A stretch of 64,000 nt of DNA from Pseudothauera rhizosphaerae (GTDB lineage: Bacteria; Pseudomonadota; Gammaproteobacteria; Burkholderiales; Rhodocyclaceae), in NCBI RefSeq assembly GCF_004801305.1, contig NZ_SSOD01000011.1, forward strand, positions 93,421 through 157,420, in the 5' to 3' direction. This document shows positions 10,207 to 19,577 of this stretch, in pieces (within the stretch, counting starts at the first letter, position 1; the number at the start of each line of letters is the position of its first letter). Under the pieces are notes generated by a model. It did not search any database, was not told the DNA's origin, and was given only the letters and a program-made list of their open reading frames with translations. Both the position numbers and the translations under genes were made by a program.

Positions 10207-11226
10207 TCAACCCCGAGCTCGCAGGCTGAGCGCCGTATCCTCGATCATGTCTTCCTGCCCGCCGACCATGCCGCGGCGGCCCATCTCCACGAGGATATCC
10301 CGCGCCGACACGCCGTACTTCTTCTCCGCCCGCTTGGCGAAGAGCAGGAAGGAGCCATAGACCCCAGCGTAGCCCAGCGTCAGCGCATCCCGGTCGATGC
10401 GGATCGGGAAGTCCATGATCGGCACCACCAGGTCCTCGGCCACGTCCTGGATCTTGAACACGTCCACGCCGGTCTCGATCCCCATGAGGTCGCACACCGC
10501 CACCAGCACTTCCATCGGCGTGTTGCCGGCACCCGCTCCCAGCCCGGCCGCAGCCGCGTCGATGCGGGTGGCGCCGGCCTCGACCGCGGCGATGCTGTTG
10601 GCCACGCCCATCGCCAGGTTGTGGTGGCCGTGGAAGCCGAGTTCGGTTTCGGGCTTCAGTGCCTCGCGCACCGCCGCAAGCCGTGCCTTCACCGTGTCCG
10701 GCAGCAAATGCCCGGCCGAGTCGGTGACGTAGATGCAGTTCGCGCCGTAGCCTTCCATCAGCTTCGCCTGCTTCACCAGCCCTTCCGGGCTGTTCATGTG
10801 CGCCATCATCAGAAAGCCGACGGTATCCATGCCGAGCTTTCTCGCCAGGCCGATGTGCTGCTCGGAGACGTCCGCTTCCGTGCAGTGGGTCGCCACCCGG
10901 ATCGTATTGACGCCCAGTTCGTGTGCCATCTTCAGGTGATCCACGGTGCCGATGCCCGGCAGCAGCAGCGCCGAGACCTTGGCCTTCTTCATCAGCGGGA
11001 TCACCGCACCGAGGTATTCGGCATCGGTGTGGGCCGGGAAGCCGTAATTCACCGAACTGCCGCCCAGGCCGTCGCCATGGGTGACTTCGATCAGCGGCAC
11101 GCCCGCGTCGTCGAGCCCCTGGGCGATGGTCTTCATCTGGTCGAGCGTCATCAGGTGGCGCTTGGGATGCATGCCATCGCGCAGGGTCATGTCGTGGACG
11201 GTGATTTTCTTGCCGCGAAGGTCCAT
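10207..11226 (-). CDS. dmpG: 4-hydroxy-2-oxovalerate aldolase
   Basis: Aldolase of 339 residues that splits 4-hydroxy-2-oxovalerate into pyruvate and acetaldehyde, the next-to-last step of the meta-cleavage pathway. It shows the metal and substrate motif [11 protein letters not shown] near residue 15 and GFHGHHN near residue 200, whose histidines bind Mn2+ in this HMGL-like TIM-barrel family. The start at 11226 gives the family length; a much longer in-frame reading upstream overlaps dmpF and is spurious. It lies 14 bases after dmpF. In this family the aldolase and the acetylating dehydrogenase form a complex that channels acetaldehyde. Confidence 0.96.
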   Translation of the reverse strand: MDLRGKKITVHDMTLRDGMHPKRHLMTLDQMKTIAQGLDDAGVPLIEVTHGDGLGGSSVNYGFPAHTDAEYLGAVIPLMKKAKVSALLLPGIGTVDHLKMAHELGVNTIRVATHCTEADVSEQHIGLARKLGMDTVGFLMMAHMNSPEGLVKQAKLMEGYGANCIYVTDSAGHLLPDTVKARLAAVREALKPETELGFHGHHNLAMGVANSIAAVEAGATRIDAAAAGLGAGAGNTPMEVLVAVCDLMGIETGVDVFKIQDVAEDLVVPIMDFPIRIDRDALTLGYAGVYGSFLLFAKRAEKKYGVSARDILVEMGRRGMVGGQEDMIEDTALSLRARG

Positions 11227-11240
11227 GGTTTTCTCCTGAT

Positions 11241-12161
11241 TCAAGCCAGCACGGCGCGGTTGGATTCGAGTTTGAGCCGGCCGGCGAGGATCTCCTCGGC
11301 GAACATCTCGGCGGTACGCGCGGCGGCCGCGGTCATGATGTCGAGGTTGCCGGCGTACTTGGGCAGGTAGTCGCCCAGGCCTTCGACTTCGAGGTAGATC
11401 GACACCCGCTTGCCGTCGAACACCGGGCCATTGACCAGCTTGTAGCCGGGCACGTACTTCTGGACCTCGCGGATCATCGCGTGGATGGATTCGGTGATCG
11501 CGGCCTGGTCCGGCTCGGTCTCGGTCAGGCAATGCACGGTGTCGCGCATGATCAAGGGCGGCTCGGCCGGGTTCAGAATGATGATGGCCTTGCCCACCTT
11601 GGCACCACCCACCTTCTCGACCGCACCGGCGGTGGTGCGGGTGAATTCGTCGATGTTTTTCCGTGTGCCGGGGCCGGCCGACTTCGACGACACGGTGGCG
11701 ACGATCTCGCCGTAGGCCACCGGCTGCACGCGCGAGACCGCCGCCACCATCGGGATGGTGGCCTGGCCGCCGCAGGTGACCATGTTGACGTTCATCTCGC
11801 CCTTGCCCACGTGCTGGACGAGGTTCACCGGCGGCACGCAATACGGCCCGATGGCGGCCGGCGTGAGGTCGATCATCAGCACGCCGAGTTCATTGAGCTT
11901 GCGGCTGTTCTCGGCATGCACGTAGGCGCTGGTCGCGTCGAAAGCGATCTGGATGCCGTCGGCCGCGACCTGCGGCAGCAGGCCATCGACGCCCTCGGCG
12001 GTGGTCTTGAGGCCCAGTTCGCGGGCGCGCGCCAGTCCCTCGGAAGTGGGGTCGATGCCCACCATCCACACCGGTTCGAGCACCGGACTGCGCTTGAGCT
12101 TGTAGAGCAGATCGGTACCGATGTTGCCCGGGCCGATCAGGGCACATTTAATCTTGGTCAT
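11241..12161 (-). CDS. dmpF: acetaldehyde dehydrogenase (acetylating)
   Basis: Protein of 306 residues converting acetaldehyde, NAD+ and CoA to acetyl-CoA. The N-terminal Rossmann motif is [10 protein letters not shown], and the catalytic cysteine sits in [14 protein letters not shown] near residue 130. The length and the downstream dmpG partner match DmpF/BphJ/MhpF. It lies between dmpE (97 bases upstream) and dmpG (14 bases downstream). It is the last step of the lower pathway and acts in a channelled complex with the aldolase. Confidence 0.96.
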   Translation of the reverse strand: MTKIKCALIGPGNIGTDLLYKLKRSPVLEPVWMVGIDPTSEGLARARELGLKTTAEGVDGLLPQVAADGIQIAFDATSAYVHAENSRKLNELGVLMIDLTPAAIGPYCVPPVNLVQHVGKGEMNVNMVTCGGQATIPMVAAVSRVQPVAYGEIVATVSSKSAGPGTRKNIDEFTRTTAGAVEKVGGAKVGKAIIILNPAEPPLIMRDTVHCLTETEPDQAAITESIHAMIREVQKYVPGYKLVNGPVFDGKRVSIYLEVEGLGDYLPKYAGNLDIMTAAAARTAEMFAEEILAGRLKLESNRAVLA

Positions 12162-12258
12162 GGTTTCTTCCCGTAACGCGGTTCCGTGAAGGATGCAGGC
12201 CGCGCGACAGGCCGGGAGAGGAGAGCAGAGAACCCACCGCGCGGCTGCAATCGAAAAA

Positions 12259-13041
12259 TCAGACGAAGCGCACCGAGCAGCCGCCGATGCCGCCGATGGC
12301 CACGCGCAGGTTGTCGCCGGCCTTGACCGGCACCATCGTCGCGAGCGAGCCGGACAGGATCACCTCGCCCGCCTTGAGCGGAATGCCCAGCCGGCCGAGC
12401 GTATTGGCCAGCCACGCCACCGCGACCGCGGGCGAACCCATGGTGGCCGCGCCGGCGCCGGTGGCGACGATCTCGCCGTTCTTTTCCAGCACCATGCCGC
12501 ACAGGCCCAGATCCACCTCGCTCACCGGCACGAGCCGGTCGCCCAGCACGAAAAGGCCGCACGAGGCGTTGTCGGCAACCGTGTCCTGGATGCGTATCTT
12601 CCAGTCGCGGACGCGCGAGTCGACGATCTCGAAGCACGCCATCACGCCCTCGGTTGCGGCCAGCACCTCGGCAACGGTGACGCCGGGGCCGATCAGGTCG
12701 CGCTTGAGCACGAAGGCGATCTCGCCCTCGGCCTTGGGCTGGATCAGGCTGGACACCGGGATCGGATCGCCCGAGTTGAAGACCATCGCATCGGTGAGCT
12801 GGCCGAAGTCCGGCTGATCGACGCCGAGCAGGTCCATCACCGCCCGGCTGGTCACGCCGATCTTCTTGCCGATCACCCGCTCCCCGCCGGCCGTGCGGCG
12901 GCCGATGAAGGCCTGCTGGATGCGGTAGGCATCACTGATCGAGATGTGTGGATACTGCTCGGTCAGCGGCAAACGGGTGTTACCGGATTGCCACGCCAGA
13001 TATAGCGCCTCTGCGGCTTCAACGATTTCACTCTCATTCAT
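12259..13041 (-). CDS. dmpE: 2-hydroxypenta-2,4-dienoate (2-oxopent-4-enoate) hydratase
   Basis: Hydratase of 260 residues in the fumarylacetoacetase-like decarboxylase/hydratase family. It contains the diagnostic runs [42 protein letters not shown] and AWLANTLG, close to the DmpE sequences I know. It adds water to 2-hydroxypenta-2,4-dienoate to give 4-hydroxy-2-oxovalerate for DmpG. The closely related oxalocrotonate decarboxylase DmpH is the main alternative. The position directly before dmpF and dmpG supports the hydratase. Confidence 0.9.
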   Translation of the reverse strand: MNESEIVEAAEALYLAWQSGNTRLPLTEQYPHISISDAYRIQQAFIGRRTAGGERVIGKKIGVTSRAVMDLLGVDQPDFGQLTDAMVFNSGDPIPVSSLIQPKAEGEIAFVLKRDLIGPGVTVAEVLAATEGVMACFEIVDSRVRDWKIRIQDTVADNASCGLFVLGDRLVPVSEVDLGLCGMVLEKNGEIVATGAGAATMGSPAVAVAWLANTLGRLGIPLKAGEVILSGSLATMVPVKAGDNLRVAIGGIGGCSVRFV

Positions 13042-13076
13042 GTCGTTTTCCTACGATGTCGATGATGCGGGCGGGC

Positions 13077-14066
13077 TCAATGCCCCTTGAAGCGCGCGAA
13101 CAATTGCCGGAATTCGTCTTGGTGCGCGATCGACGCCGCCTGCCTGTCGTCGCCGAAGACTTCGTATCCGACCTTCTGCCACGCTGCATCCGACAAGGCG
13201 CGCTCGGCCTGAAGCAACAGGGCTCCGTTCTCGGCCTTGACATGCCGCCTCACCAGGGCGCGCCATTTTTCGGCCGCATCGCGGACCAGCCCCATGCCGC
13301 CCGACGCCCGCGCATTCCAGGCATGGGACAGGTCCGCAAAGAGGCCGGCTTCCTCCTCGTGCTCGGCGGCGATCTCCTCGAGCCCCTCGCACTGTTCTCC
13401 GTTCGAACCGCGCAACGCCGCCAACAGACGGGTTTCCTTCGGCTGGTGTACCTCCGCACTGAAACGGGCCAGGCAGGCCAGCGCGTCCTCGATCCAGTCG
13501 GAATCGACCCGCTCGGCATCCAGGGCCGCGACCAGTTGATCCGCCAATGCCATCCAGTCGGCATGCTCGTCACGGAGACGCGCAATCACCCTGCTCTTCA
13601 TCGGCTCCGGCATCACGCCGGTCTCCGCCACGAACACGGGCACCGGAGAATGCAGCAATACCTTCACCGTGACCGAGTCGAGAATCTTCTGCAGCACGGA
13701 CCGGCGGCCATGCGAGCCGATCACGATCAGGTCGGCCGCGCATCGCCGGGCCGCCTCGACGATCTCCTCGTGTACCCGTCCCTTGTTCAACGCGCCGACG
13801 AAGCCCGCCTCCACGCCGCTCATGCGCGCCCAGGCCAGGGCCTTCGCCTCCACATAGCCATCGGCCCACAGATACTTGCGCGCGAACAGCAACGGCGACA
13901 TGGCATGCAGCAGGCCGGCATCGCCATCGACGATGTTCTGCGCATCGGCCTGCAGATACAGGAAGGTCACGCGCGCGCCGAACACGCGCGCCAGCTCCAC
14001 GCCGCGCTCGATCACCAGCATCGACAGGCTGCTTTCATCCACCGGGATCAGGATGTTCTTGTACAT
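13077..14066 (-). CDS. UspA-hemerythrin domain fusion protein
   Basis: Protein of 329 residues with two parts. Residues 1-145 are a universal stress protein domain (MYKNILIPVDESSLS start; nucleotide-binding motif GSHGRRSVLQKILDSVTVKVL). Residues about 155-325 are helical with spaced histidines and glutamates (DEHADWMALADQL, EVHQPKE, AAEHEEEAGLF, RRHVKAENG) matching a hemerythrin-type HHE di-iron bundle. It is packed between the RND transporter gene (12 bases) and dmpE (35 bases), so it is probably co-transcribed with the catabolic genes. A role in sensing or buffering oxygen or oxidative stress caused by the oxygenase reactions is an inference. Confidence 0.8.
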   Translation of the reverse strand: MYKNILIPVDESSLSMLVIERGVELARVFGARVTFLYLQADAQNIVDGDAGLLHAMSPLLFARKYLWADGYVEAKALAWARMSGVEAGFVGALNKGRVHEEIVEAARRCAADLIVIGSHGRRSVLQKILDSVTVKVLLHSPVPVFVAETGVMPEPMKSRVIARLRDEHADWMALADQLVAALDAERVDSDWIEDALACLARFSAEVHQPKETRLLAALRGSNGEQCEGLEEIAAEHEEEAGLFADLSHAWNARASGGMGLVRDAAEKWRALVRRHVKAENGALLLQAERALSDAAWQKVGYEVFGDDRQAASIAHQDEFRQLFARFKGH

Positions 14067-14078
14067 CGTGGCCGCTCC

Positions 14079-16553
14079 TCAGATACGTACGGCGGTGGCC
14101 GGCACGGGCGCCGGGCGCGCGGGTTGTTCCGCCGGCGCGGGTTCGGCCTCGCTCCGCGCCGCCAGGCCGGACGGCGCATCGCGGCGGGCCGCCGGCAGCA
14201 GGAAGGTGGCCAGCGCGGGGATCAGGATCAGCGCGCCGAGCATGTTCCACAGGAACATGAAGGTCAGCAGAATGCCCATGTCGGCCTGGAACTTGATCGG
14301 CGAGAAGGCCCAGGCGCCGACGCCGATCGCCAGCGTGCAGCCGGTGAAGATCACTACCCGCCCGGTGAACACCAGCGAACGGTAGTAGGCTTCCGACAGC
14401 GTTGCCCCGCTGCGCAGCCAGGCCTGGGTGACGCTGAGCACGTAGAGCGCGTAGTCCACGCCGATGCCGACGCCGAGTGCGATCACCGGCAGCGTGGACA
14501 CCTTGATGCCGATCCCCAGCCCCACCATCAGCGCTTCCACCAGGATGGAGGTCAGCACCAGCGGCAGCACCGCGCACAGCACCGCCCGCCACGAGCGGAA
14601 GGCGATCACGCACAGCAGCGTGACGGCCACATACACGCCCAACAGCATGCGGACGTTGGCCGACTTCACCACCTGATTGGTCGCCGCCTCGATACCGGCG
14701 TTGCCGGCGGCAAGTTCGAAGCGGATGCCGGCCGACGGATTGGCCGCAACGAAATCCTCGACCACGCGCACCACCTCGTCGAGCGAGTCCGCCTTGTGGT
14801 CCTTCAGGTAGGCATAGATCGACAGCAGATCGCAGGTGGCGTTGAACAGCTCGCGCGGGGCACGTGCCGCGCTGCCGTTGATCAGGTGCTGGTTGGCGAC
14901 GAGGTCGTACCACTTCAGGCTGCCCTCGTTCATGCCCGCCGAAGCGCGGCGCACCAGCCCGGCGAAGGAACTGGTGCCCTCCACCACATTCGACTGGCGC
15001 AGCGACCATTCCAGCGCATCGACCTGCAGCAGCTTGTCGTAGTCGGCGCAGTGGCCCTGCTCGGTGCGGCCGAACACCACGAACACGTCGCTGCCGGCCT
15101 GGTAGTTGCGCACCAGGAAGTCGTTGTCGATGTTGTAGCGCGAGTCCGCACGCAGCTCCGGCGCGCCGGCGTCGAGGTCGCCGATCTTCACCTCTTTGCT
15201 CACCAGGAAGCCGCCGACGCCCAGCACCAGCGCCACGCCGATCGCCCACGCCGCCGGACCGCGCCGGGTGAACAGATCGAGGAAGCGCCACAGACCATGC
15301 TTGCGGGCAGCCGCAGTATCAGTCGCTCTCTCTTCGCGCAAACTGCGCTCGGCCGCCCGCGGCGACACCCCGGTGTAGGACAGCAGGATGGGCAGCAGCG
15401 CGAGGTTAGTGAAGATCAGGATGCCGACGCCCAGGCTGGCGATCAGCGCCAGCTCGCGGATCACCGGAATGTCGATGATCGTCAGCACGGCGAAGCCGAC
15501 GACGTCGGCCAGCAGCGCGGTCGCGCCGGCCACGAACAGGCGGCGGAAGGTGTAGCGCGCGGCGATGAGTTTGTGCGTGCCGCGGCCGATGTCCTGCATG
15601 ATGCCGTTCATCTTCTGCGCGCCGTGGCTGACGCCGATGGCAAAGATGAGGAAGGGCACGAGGATGGAATACGGGTTGAGTTCGAAGCCCAGCAGCGGCA
15701 GGAAGCCGATCAGCCAGACGATGCCGATCATCGTGGTCGCGATCACCAGCAGCGTGCTGCGCAGGCAGCGGGTGAACACGTACAGGATCAGCGCGGTCAC
15801 CACCAGTGCGAAGGCGAAGAAGGCGAGGATGGCGTAGAGGCCGGCGATGAGGTCGCCCATCACCTTGGCGAAGCCGGTGATGCGGAGATGGACGCCGCGT
15901 GCTTCGTAACGCGTGCGGATGTCCTCCAGGCGGTCGGACAGCGCGCCGTAGTCCAGCCGCTGGCCGGCCTGTTCCACCAGCGGCACGTAGATGATGGACG
16001 AGCGGAAATCCGGCGCCACCAGTTGCCCGATCTCGCCCGAGCGCAGCACGTTGTCGCGGAAGGCGGCAATGCTGGCGGCCGAGCCGTCGTAGTCCTCCGG
16101 CATCACCGGGCCGCCCTCGTAGCCCTCGTCGGTGACGCCGATCCAGCGCACCGCCGGCATCCACAGCGACTTCATGAAGGCGCGGTCGACGCCGGGCAGC
16201 AGATAGACCTCGTCATTGACCGCCTTGAGGATGCCGACGTAGTCCGGCGTGAAGATATCGCCATCGGGCGCGGCTTCGACCACGATGCGCACCGCGTTGC
16301 CCAGGCCCTTGACCTCGTTCTCGTATTTGAGGAAGTTGAGGACGTAGGGATGCTGGTTGGGGATGGTCTTGAGGAAGCTGGCGTTGAGCTGCACGCGCAG
16401 CGCCGAGAAGGCCAGCGCGGCGGTGACGAGCGCGCACAGCAGCACGATCAGCCCGCGATGGTTGAACAGCAGACGCTCGACCGCGTTGCCGGAGCGGTGG
16501 TCGAACTGCTCCAGGCGGGCGATCGATTCGAATTCCTGTGTGGAGACGGCCAT
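14079..16553 (-). CDS. RND/MMPL superfamily transporter
   Basis: Membrane protein of 824 residues. One membrane helix near residues 35-55 is followed by a large periplasmic loop, then a block of about five helices (near 230-400), a second large periplasmic loop, and a second block of helices (near 640-790). This is the internally duplicated layout of the MMPL/patched-like branch of the RND superfamily. The start at 16553 (MAVSTQEF) follows GGACAGGA; an extension to 16583 overlaps the previous gene. It lies 26 bases after the BNR-repeat gene. Related genes occur with DUF1302, DUF1329 and BNR proteins in aromatic and steroid degradation loci. The direction of transport and the substrate are unknown. 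Confidence 0.85.
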   Translation of the reverse strand: MAVSTQEFESIARLEQFDHRSGNAVERLLFNHRGLIVLLCALVTAALAFSALRVQLNASFLKTIPNQHPYVLNFLKYENEVKGLGNAVRIVVEAAPDGDIFTPDYVGILKAVNDEVYLLPGVDRAFMKSLWMPAVRWIGVTDEGYEGGPVMPEDYDGSAASIAAFRDNVLRSGEIGQLVAPDFRSSIIYVPLVEQAGQRLDYGALSDRLEDIRTRYEARGVHLRITGFAKVMGDLIAGLYAILAFFAFALVVTALILYVFTRCLRSTLLVIATTMIGIVWLIGFLPLLGFELNPYSILVPFLIFAIGVSHGAQKMNGIMQDIGRGTHKLIAARYTFRRLFVAGATALLADVVGFAVLTIIDIPVIRELALIASLGVGILIFTNLALLPILLSYTGVSPRAAERSLREERATDTAAARKHGLWRFLDLFTRRGPAAWAIGVALVLGVGGFLVSKEVKIGDLDAGAPELRADSRYNIDNDFLVRNYQAGSDVFVVFGRTEQGHCADYDKLLQVDALEWSLRQSNVVEGTSSFAGLVRRASAGMNEGSLKWYDLVANQHLINGSAARAPRELFNATCDLLSIYAYLKDHKADSLDEVVRVVEDFVAANPSAGIRFELAAGNAGIEAATNQVVKSANVRMLLGVYVAVTLLCVIAFRSWRAVLCAVLPLVLTSILVEALMVGLGIGIKVSTLPVIALGVGIGVDYALYVLSVTQAWLRSGATLSEAYYRSLVFTGRVVIFTGCTLAIGVGAWAFSPIKFQADMGILLTFMFLWNMLGALILIPALATFLLPAARRDAPSGLAARSEAEPAPAEQPARPAPVPATAVRI

Positions 16554-16579
16554 GTTCCTGTCCGTTTGTGGTTGTGGGC

Positions 16580-17644
16580 TCAACGCCCGGACGTAGCGAA
16601 GCGCAGCGTGCCGGCGAAACCGCTGGCGACCACGCCACCGTCGGCCGCGAGCGTGAGGCCGGTCAGCGGAAAGCGGGCGCCGTTCTCGAGCCGGTGTGGC
16701 GTGCCGCCGCCAGCGAACTGCCAGAGGCCGCCGCCGTCATCGGCCAGCAGAAAGCCCTGCCCGGCGAGCACCAGCCCGGCGGCGAAGGAGTACTTGGTGT
16801 CGACCGGCAGGCGCTGCCAATGCCCGCCACCATCGTCCGAATGCCACAGCGCGCCGCGCAGGCCGAACAGCAGCAGTTCGTCGCTCGCGCCGATCAGGCC
16901 GAACCAGCTTCCCTCGACCGGACTTTCCAGCCGCGCGAAGCGGTTGCCGCCGTCGGTCGAGCGGTAGAGCAGCCCCTGCTCGCCCGCCAGGTAGAGCGCA
17001 TTGCCCAGCTTGCGGATCGCATAGATGTGGCGATCCTCGTCGCTGTCGAGCAGTTCGCAGGCCACACGCCAGCGTTTGCCGCCATCGTCGGTGGCGAGCA
17101 CCAGGCCGTAGGCGCCGACGGCGAAGCCGCGCTTGCCGTCGAGGAACAGCACGTCGAGCAGCGGCTTGTCCGGGCCCTCGTCGATGAAGCGCTGCAGCTT
17201 GTCGGCGAGCGCTGTGTCGCCCGCCGCCCGGGCGGCCCGCAGCGCCTCCAGCAGGGCACCGCCGAGCGCGCGGCCGTCGGTCTGCCGGGCCCATCGGTCG
17301 CCGCCGTCCACCGTCTGCAGCACGACACCGCCATGGCCGACCGACCAGCCGGTCTGGCGGTCGGCGAAATGGACCGCGGTCAGCGTGACCGAGACCGGCA
17401 CCTCGGCCTGCGTCCAATTGCGCCCGTCGTCGTCGGAGAGCAACACGTGGCCGCGCTCACCGACGGCGACCAGCCGGCCCCCGACTTCGGCGACGTCGAG
17501 CAGTGCGCCGTGCACGGCCAGTCTGGAAATCTGCGCGGGACGGTCGAGCGGCGTCGCCTGCGCCGCGGCGAGCGCCACCGTGTATGGGTGCAGGGTCAGC
17601 AGCGAGGCTGCAAGCGCCGCACGAAAGCAAGACTGGATTCTCAT
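16580..17644 (-). CDS. exported BNR-repeat (Ycf48/HCF136-like) beta-propeller protein
   Basis: Protein of 354 residues with an N-terminal signal peptide (RIQSCFRAALAASLLTL, AAAQA site). It contains repeated BNR/Asp-box blades such as SDDDGRNWTQ, TVDGGDRWARQ, TDDGGKRWR, STDGGNRF and SDDGGGHWQ. These fold into a beta-propeller as in the photosystem assembly factor Ycf48. The gene directly precedes the RND transporter. It may be a periplasmic partner of that transporter, since the two often co-occur; its molecular function is not known. Confidence 0.8.
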   Translation of the reverse strand: MRIQSCFRAALAASLLTLHPYTVALAAAQATPLDRPAQISRLAVHGALLDVAEVGGRLVAVGERGHVLLSDDDGRNWTQAEVPVSVTLTAVHFADRQTGWSVGHGGVVLQTVDGGDRWARQTDGRALGGALLEALRAARAAGDTALADKLQRFIDEGPDKPLLDVLFLDGKRGFAVGAYGLVLATDDGGKRWRVACELLDSDEDRHIYAIRKLGNALYLAGEQGLLYRSTDGGNRFARLESPVEGSWFGLIGASDELLLFGLRGALWHSDDGGGHWQRLPVDTKYSFAAGLVLAGQGFLLADDGGGLWQFAGGGTPHRLENGARFPLTGLTLAADGGVVASGFAGTLRFATSGR

Positions 17645-17694
17645 GATCGTTGGGGGTATTCCGGAAAATCTCTGCGATCTGGAAAAAGGGATGC

Positions 17695-17778
17695 AGGCTC
17701 CCTCCCCTTCACGGGGAGGGTTCGTTTGGGAATGGGGTATCCCCCTTCCAACCTCCCCTTGAAGGGGGAGCCCTCCGG
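17695..17778. repeat. REP-like cluster of GC-rich stem-loops
   Basis: The 228-base gap between the DUF1302 and BNR genes holds three consecutive inverted repeats: CCCTCCCC with GGGGAGGG, GGAATGGGG with CCCCCTTCC, and CTCCCC with GGGGGAG. It looks like a dispersed repetitive extragenic element, and it could also attenuate transcription leaving the DUF1302 gene. Confidence 0.6.
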
Positions 17779-17872
17779 CTCTCAGCGCACACGCCCCGAC
17801 AACACATCCGGCGTAGAAACCGACTTCGGCGTCATCGGCACCGCCTTCAACTGATCGTCGGGGTCCTGGAAC

Positions 17873-19525
17873 TCAGAAGCTGTACTGCGCCGAGAAGGAC
17901 ACGTAGTCGCGGTCCTTCAGGGCCTGGCCGAAGTTCTGGACGTAGCCGCCGCCTTCAGGCAGCAGCGTAGTCTTGGTGGCGCCGAAGAAATGCGTGTAGC
18001 CGAGCGACAGCCGCAGGTTCTTCAGGTATTCGCCCTTGACCCCGATGCTGAGGTCGCCACCTTCGTGCGCACCGCCGTTGAACCCGCCGACCACCGAGGA
18101 ACGCCCTTGCGGGTTGTAACCCAGGCCGATGGGCACCGAGACGTCCAGACCGGGCAGCACCTGGTAGTAGTTCGGTTCGAAGATGAAACGCACGCCCCAG
18201 GCATCACGCGTCGCGTTCGGGTCGAGCGCGGGCCGGTTCTTGGTCACTTTCAGCAGGCGGTTCCAGCCGAGTTCGGCGGTAAGGGTGGCGTTGTCGAACA
18301 ACGCGCTGCTGCCCCAGACGTAGATCGCGGAGAAATTGGCATGCGCGGTGCGGCCGATGGCGTAGAGCGCGTTGCCGTCGTTGTCGGCAGTACCGGCGAG
18401 GTCGAGCTGGCCGGTCGACACCAGTGGCATGTCGGTGCGGTAGGACAGTTCGCCGGCCACGTTCGCGCCACCCAGCACCGTGCTGAAGCTCGCGCCGTAG
18501 GCCTTGATGTTCTCCGGATACACCCAGCGGTAACCACCGATCGCCGGCAGAACGTAGGCCTGCGGCGTCTTGTCGTGGTAGCGCACCGCGTAGAAACCGT
18601 ACTCGGTGTCGCTGCTCTGCGGCCGCCAACGCAACTCGATGCCCCCCTGCCCCTGGTCGCGCGCGTCCATGTCCTTCGCCCGTGCGAGGGCAATGCCGGG
18701 GCCGACGAACAAGCGTTCAGCTCCGTCGCCAAGGAAGTCGATGGTGCTGAAGTAGCTACCGGCAGCCGGCAGGCGGGTCTTCTTCCAATCGAACTGGTAG
18801 TAGGCACCGAGGCTGAACTCGGCATTGATCTGCAACTGGCCGGAGATCTGCTGCACCGGCATCAGCAGTTCCTTGAACTGGGTGTTGGGCACCGACAGCA
18901 GCTTGACGGCATCCACCGGCCCCTGCGCCGCGGCGATGCCATTGGCGCCGAAGAACAGCGTCTCGCCATACACCAGGGTGTGCTTGCCCGCGCGCAGCGT
19001 GAGCGGCATGCCGGCGGCGTCGAAGCGGCCGAACACGAAGGCGTCGAGCAGTTCAGCCTTGCGGCCGTGCAGCTTTTCCGTCGCATCGGTGAAATGGCGA
19101 TGGTCCACGCTGACCGAATTGTTGGTCAGCGGGCTGTCGTTGTCGTTGCGGCGGTTGTAGATGTCGTCGTACCAGGCGGCACCGCTGAGACGGAAGCCAA
19201 AATTCTTATAGACGACGTCCAGTTCGGACAACAGGTCGACGCGGTTCGAGACCAGGCCGCGGGAGAAATTGCGGTCGCCATCGTCCTGGTTGACCTCGGC
19301 GACCAGTTCGCTCGATGCGTCCTTCACTCGCCACATCGCGCTGTACTTGAGGTTGTTGTCCCAGCGGATTTTCAGGTCCGGATTCCCGGTATCGAACTCC
19401 ATCGCCTGTGCGGATGCACAAAGCGAAATCAGGGCGATGCCGCCAGCCACACGGGTCAGGAACCTGCCGGACGAAAGCGCCTGCCCCGCAGGACTTCCCT
19501 TGCTTCTCTTATGTTTCATCTCCAC
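17873..19525 (-). CDS. DUF1302 family outer-membrane protein
   Basis: Protein of 550 residues with a signal peptide (GGIALISLCASAQA). The body is dominated by alternating short beta-strands and ends in aromatic FSAQYSF, the usual outer-membrane beta-barrel ending with C-terminal phenylalanine. DUF1302 proteins are barrel-like and are found with DUF1329, RND and BNR proteins in loci for hydrophobic aromatic or steroid substrates. AAGGAGGTGGAG precedes the ATG. It follows the extradiol dioxygenase gene by 52 bases, with a stem-loop in between. It is probably part of the uptake apparatus; the substrate is inferred only from the neighbours. Confidence 0.8.
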   Translation of the reverse strand: MEMKHKRSKGSPAGQALSSGRFLTRVAGGIALISLCASAQAMEFDTGNPDLKIRWDNNLKYSAMWRVKDASSELVAEVNQDDGDRNFSRGLVSNRVDLLSELDVVYKNFGFRLSGAAWYDDIYNRRNDNDSPLTNNSVSVDHRHFTDATEKLHGRKAELLDAFVFGRFDAAGMPLTLRAGKHTLVYGETLFFGANGIAAAQGPVDAVKLLSVPNTQFKELLMPVQQISGQLQINAEFSLGAYYQFDWKKTRLPAAGSYFSTIDFLGDGAERLFVGPGIALARAKDMDARDQGQGGIELRWRPQSSDTEYGFYAVRYHDKTPQAYVLPAIGGYRWVYPENIKAYGASFSTVLGGANVAGELSYRTDMPLVSTGQLDLAGTADNDGNALYAIGRTAHANFSAIYVWGSSALFDNATLTAELGWNRLLKVTKNRPALDPNATRDAWGVRFIFEPNYYQVLPGLDVSVPIGLGYNPQGRSSVVGGFNGGAHEGGDLSIGVKGEYLKNLRLSLGYTHFFGATKTTLLPEGGGYVQNFGQALKDRDYVSFSAQYSF

Positions 19526-19552
19526 CTCCTTTATTTGATTTAATTGTCATCC

Positions 19553-19571
19553 GCACCCGCATTGCGGGTGC
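19553..19571. repeat. perfect stem-loop between dioxygenase and DUF1302 genes
   Basis: GCACCCGC and GCGGGTGC are separated by ATT. There is no T-run on the minus strand, so it is more likely an mRNA-stabilising or attenuating hairpin than a full terminator. Confidence 0.55.
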
Positions 19572-19577
19572 CTGCTG

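Noticed and set aside
8319..10229. 636-codon plus-strand open frame
   Set aside because: It is the shadow of the chemoreceptor gene, whose conserved signalling hairpin is on the minus strand.
12948..16967. 1339-codon open frame on the plus strand
   Set aside because: It lies opposite the RND transporter, stress-fusion and dmpE genes, is rich in H, R, Q and D from antisense GC-rich codons, and has no domain pattern.
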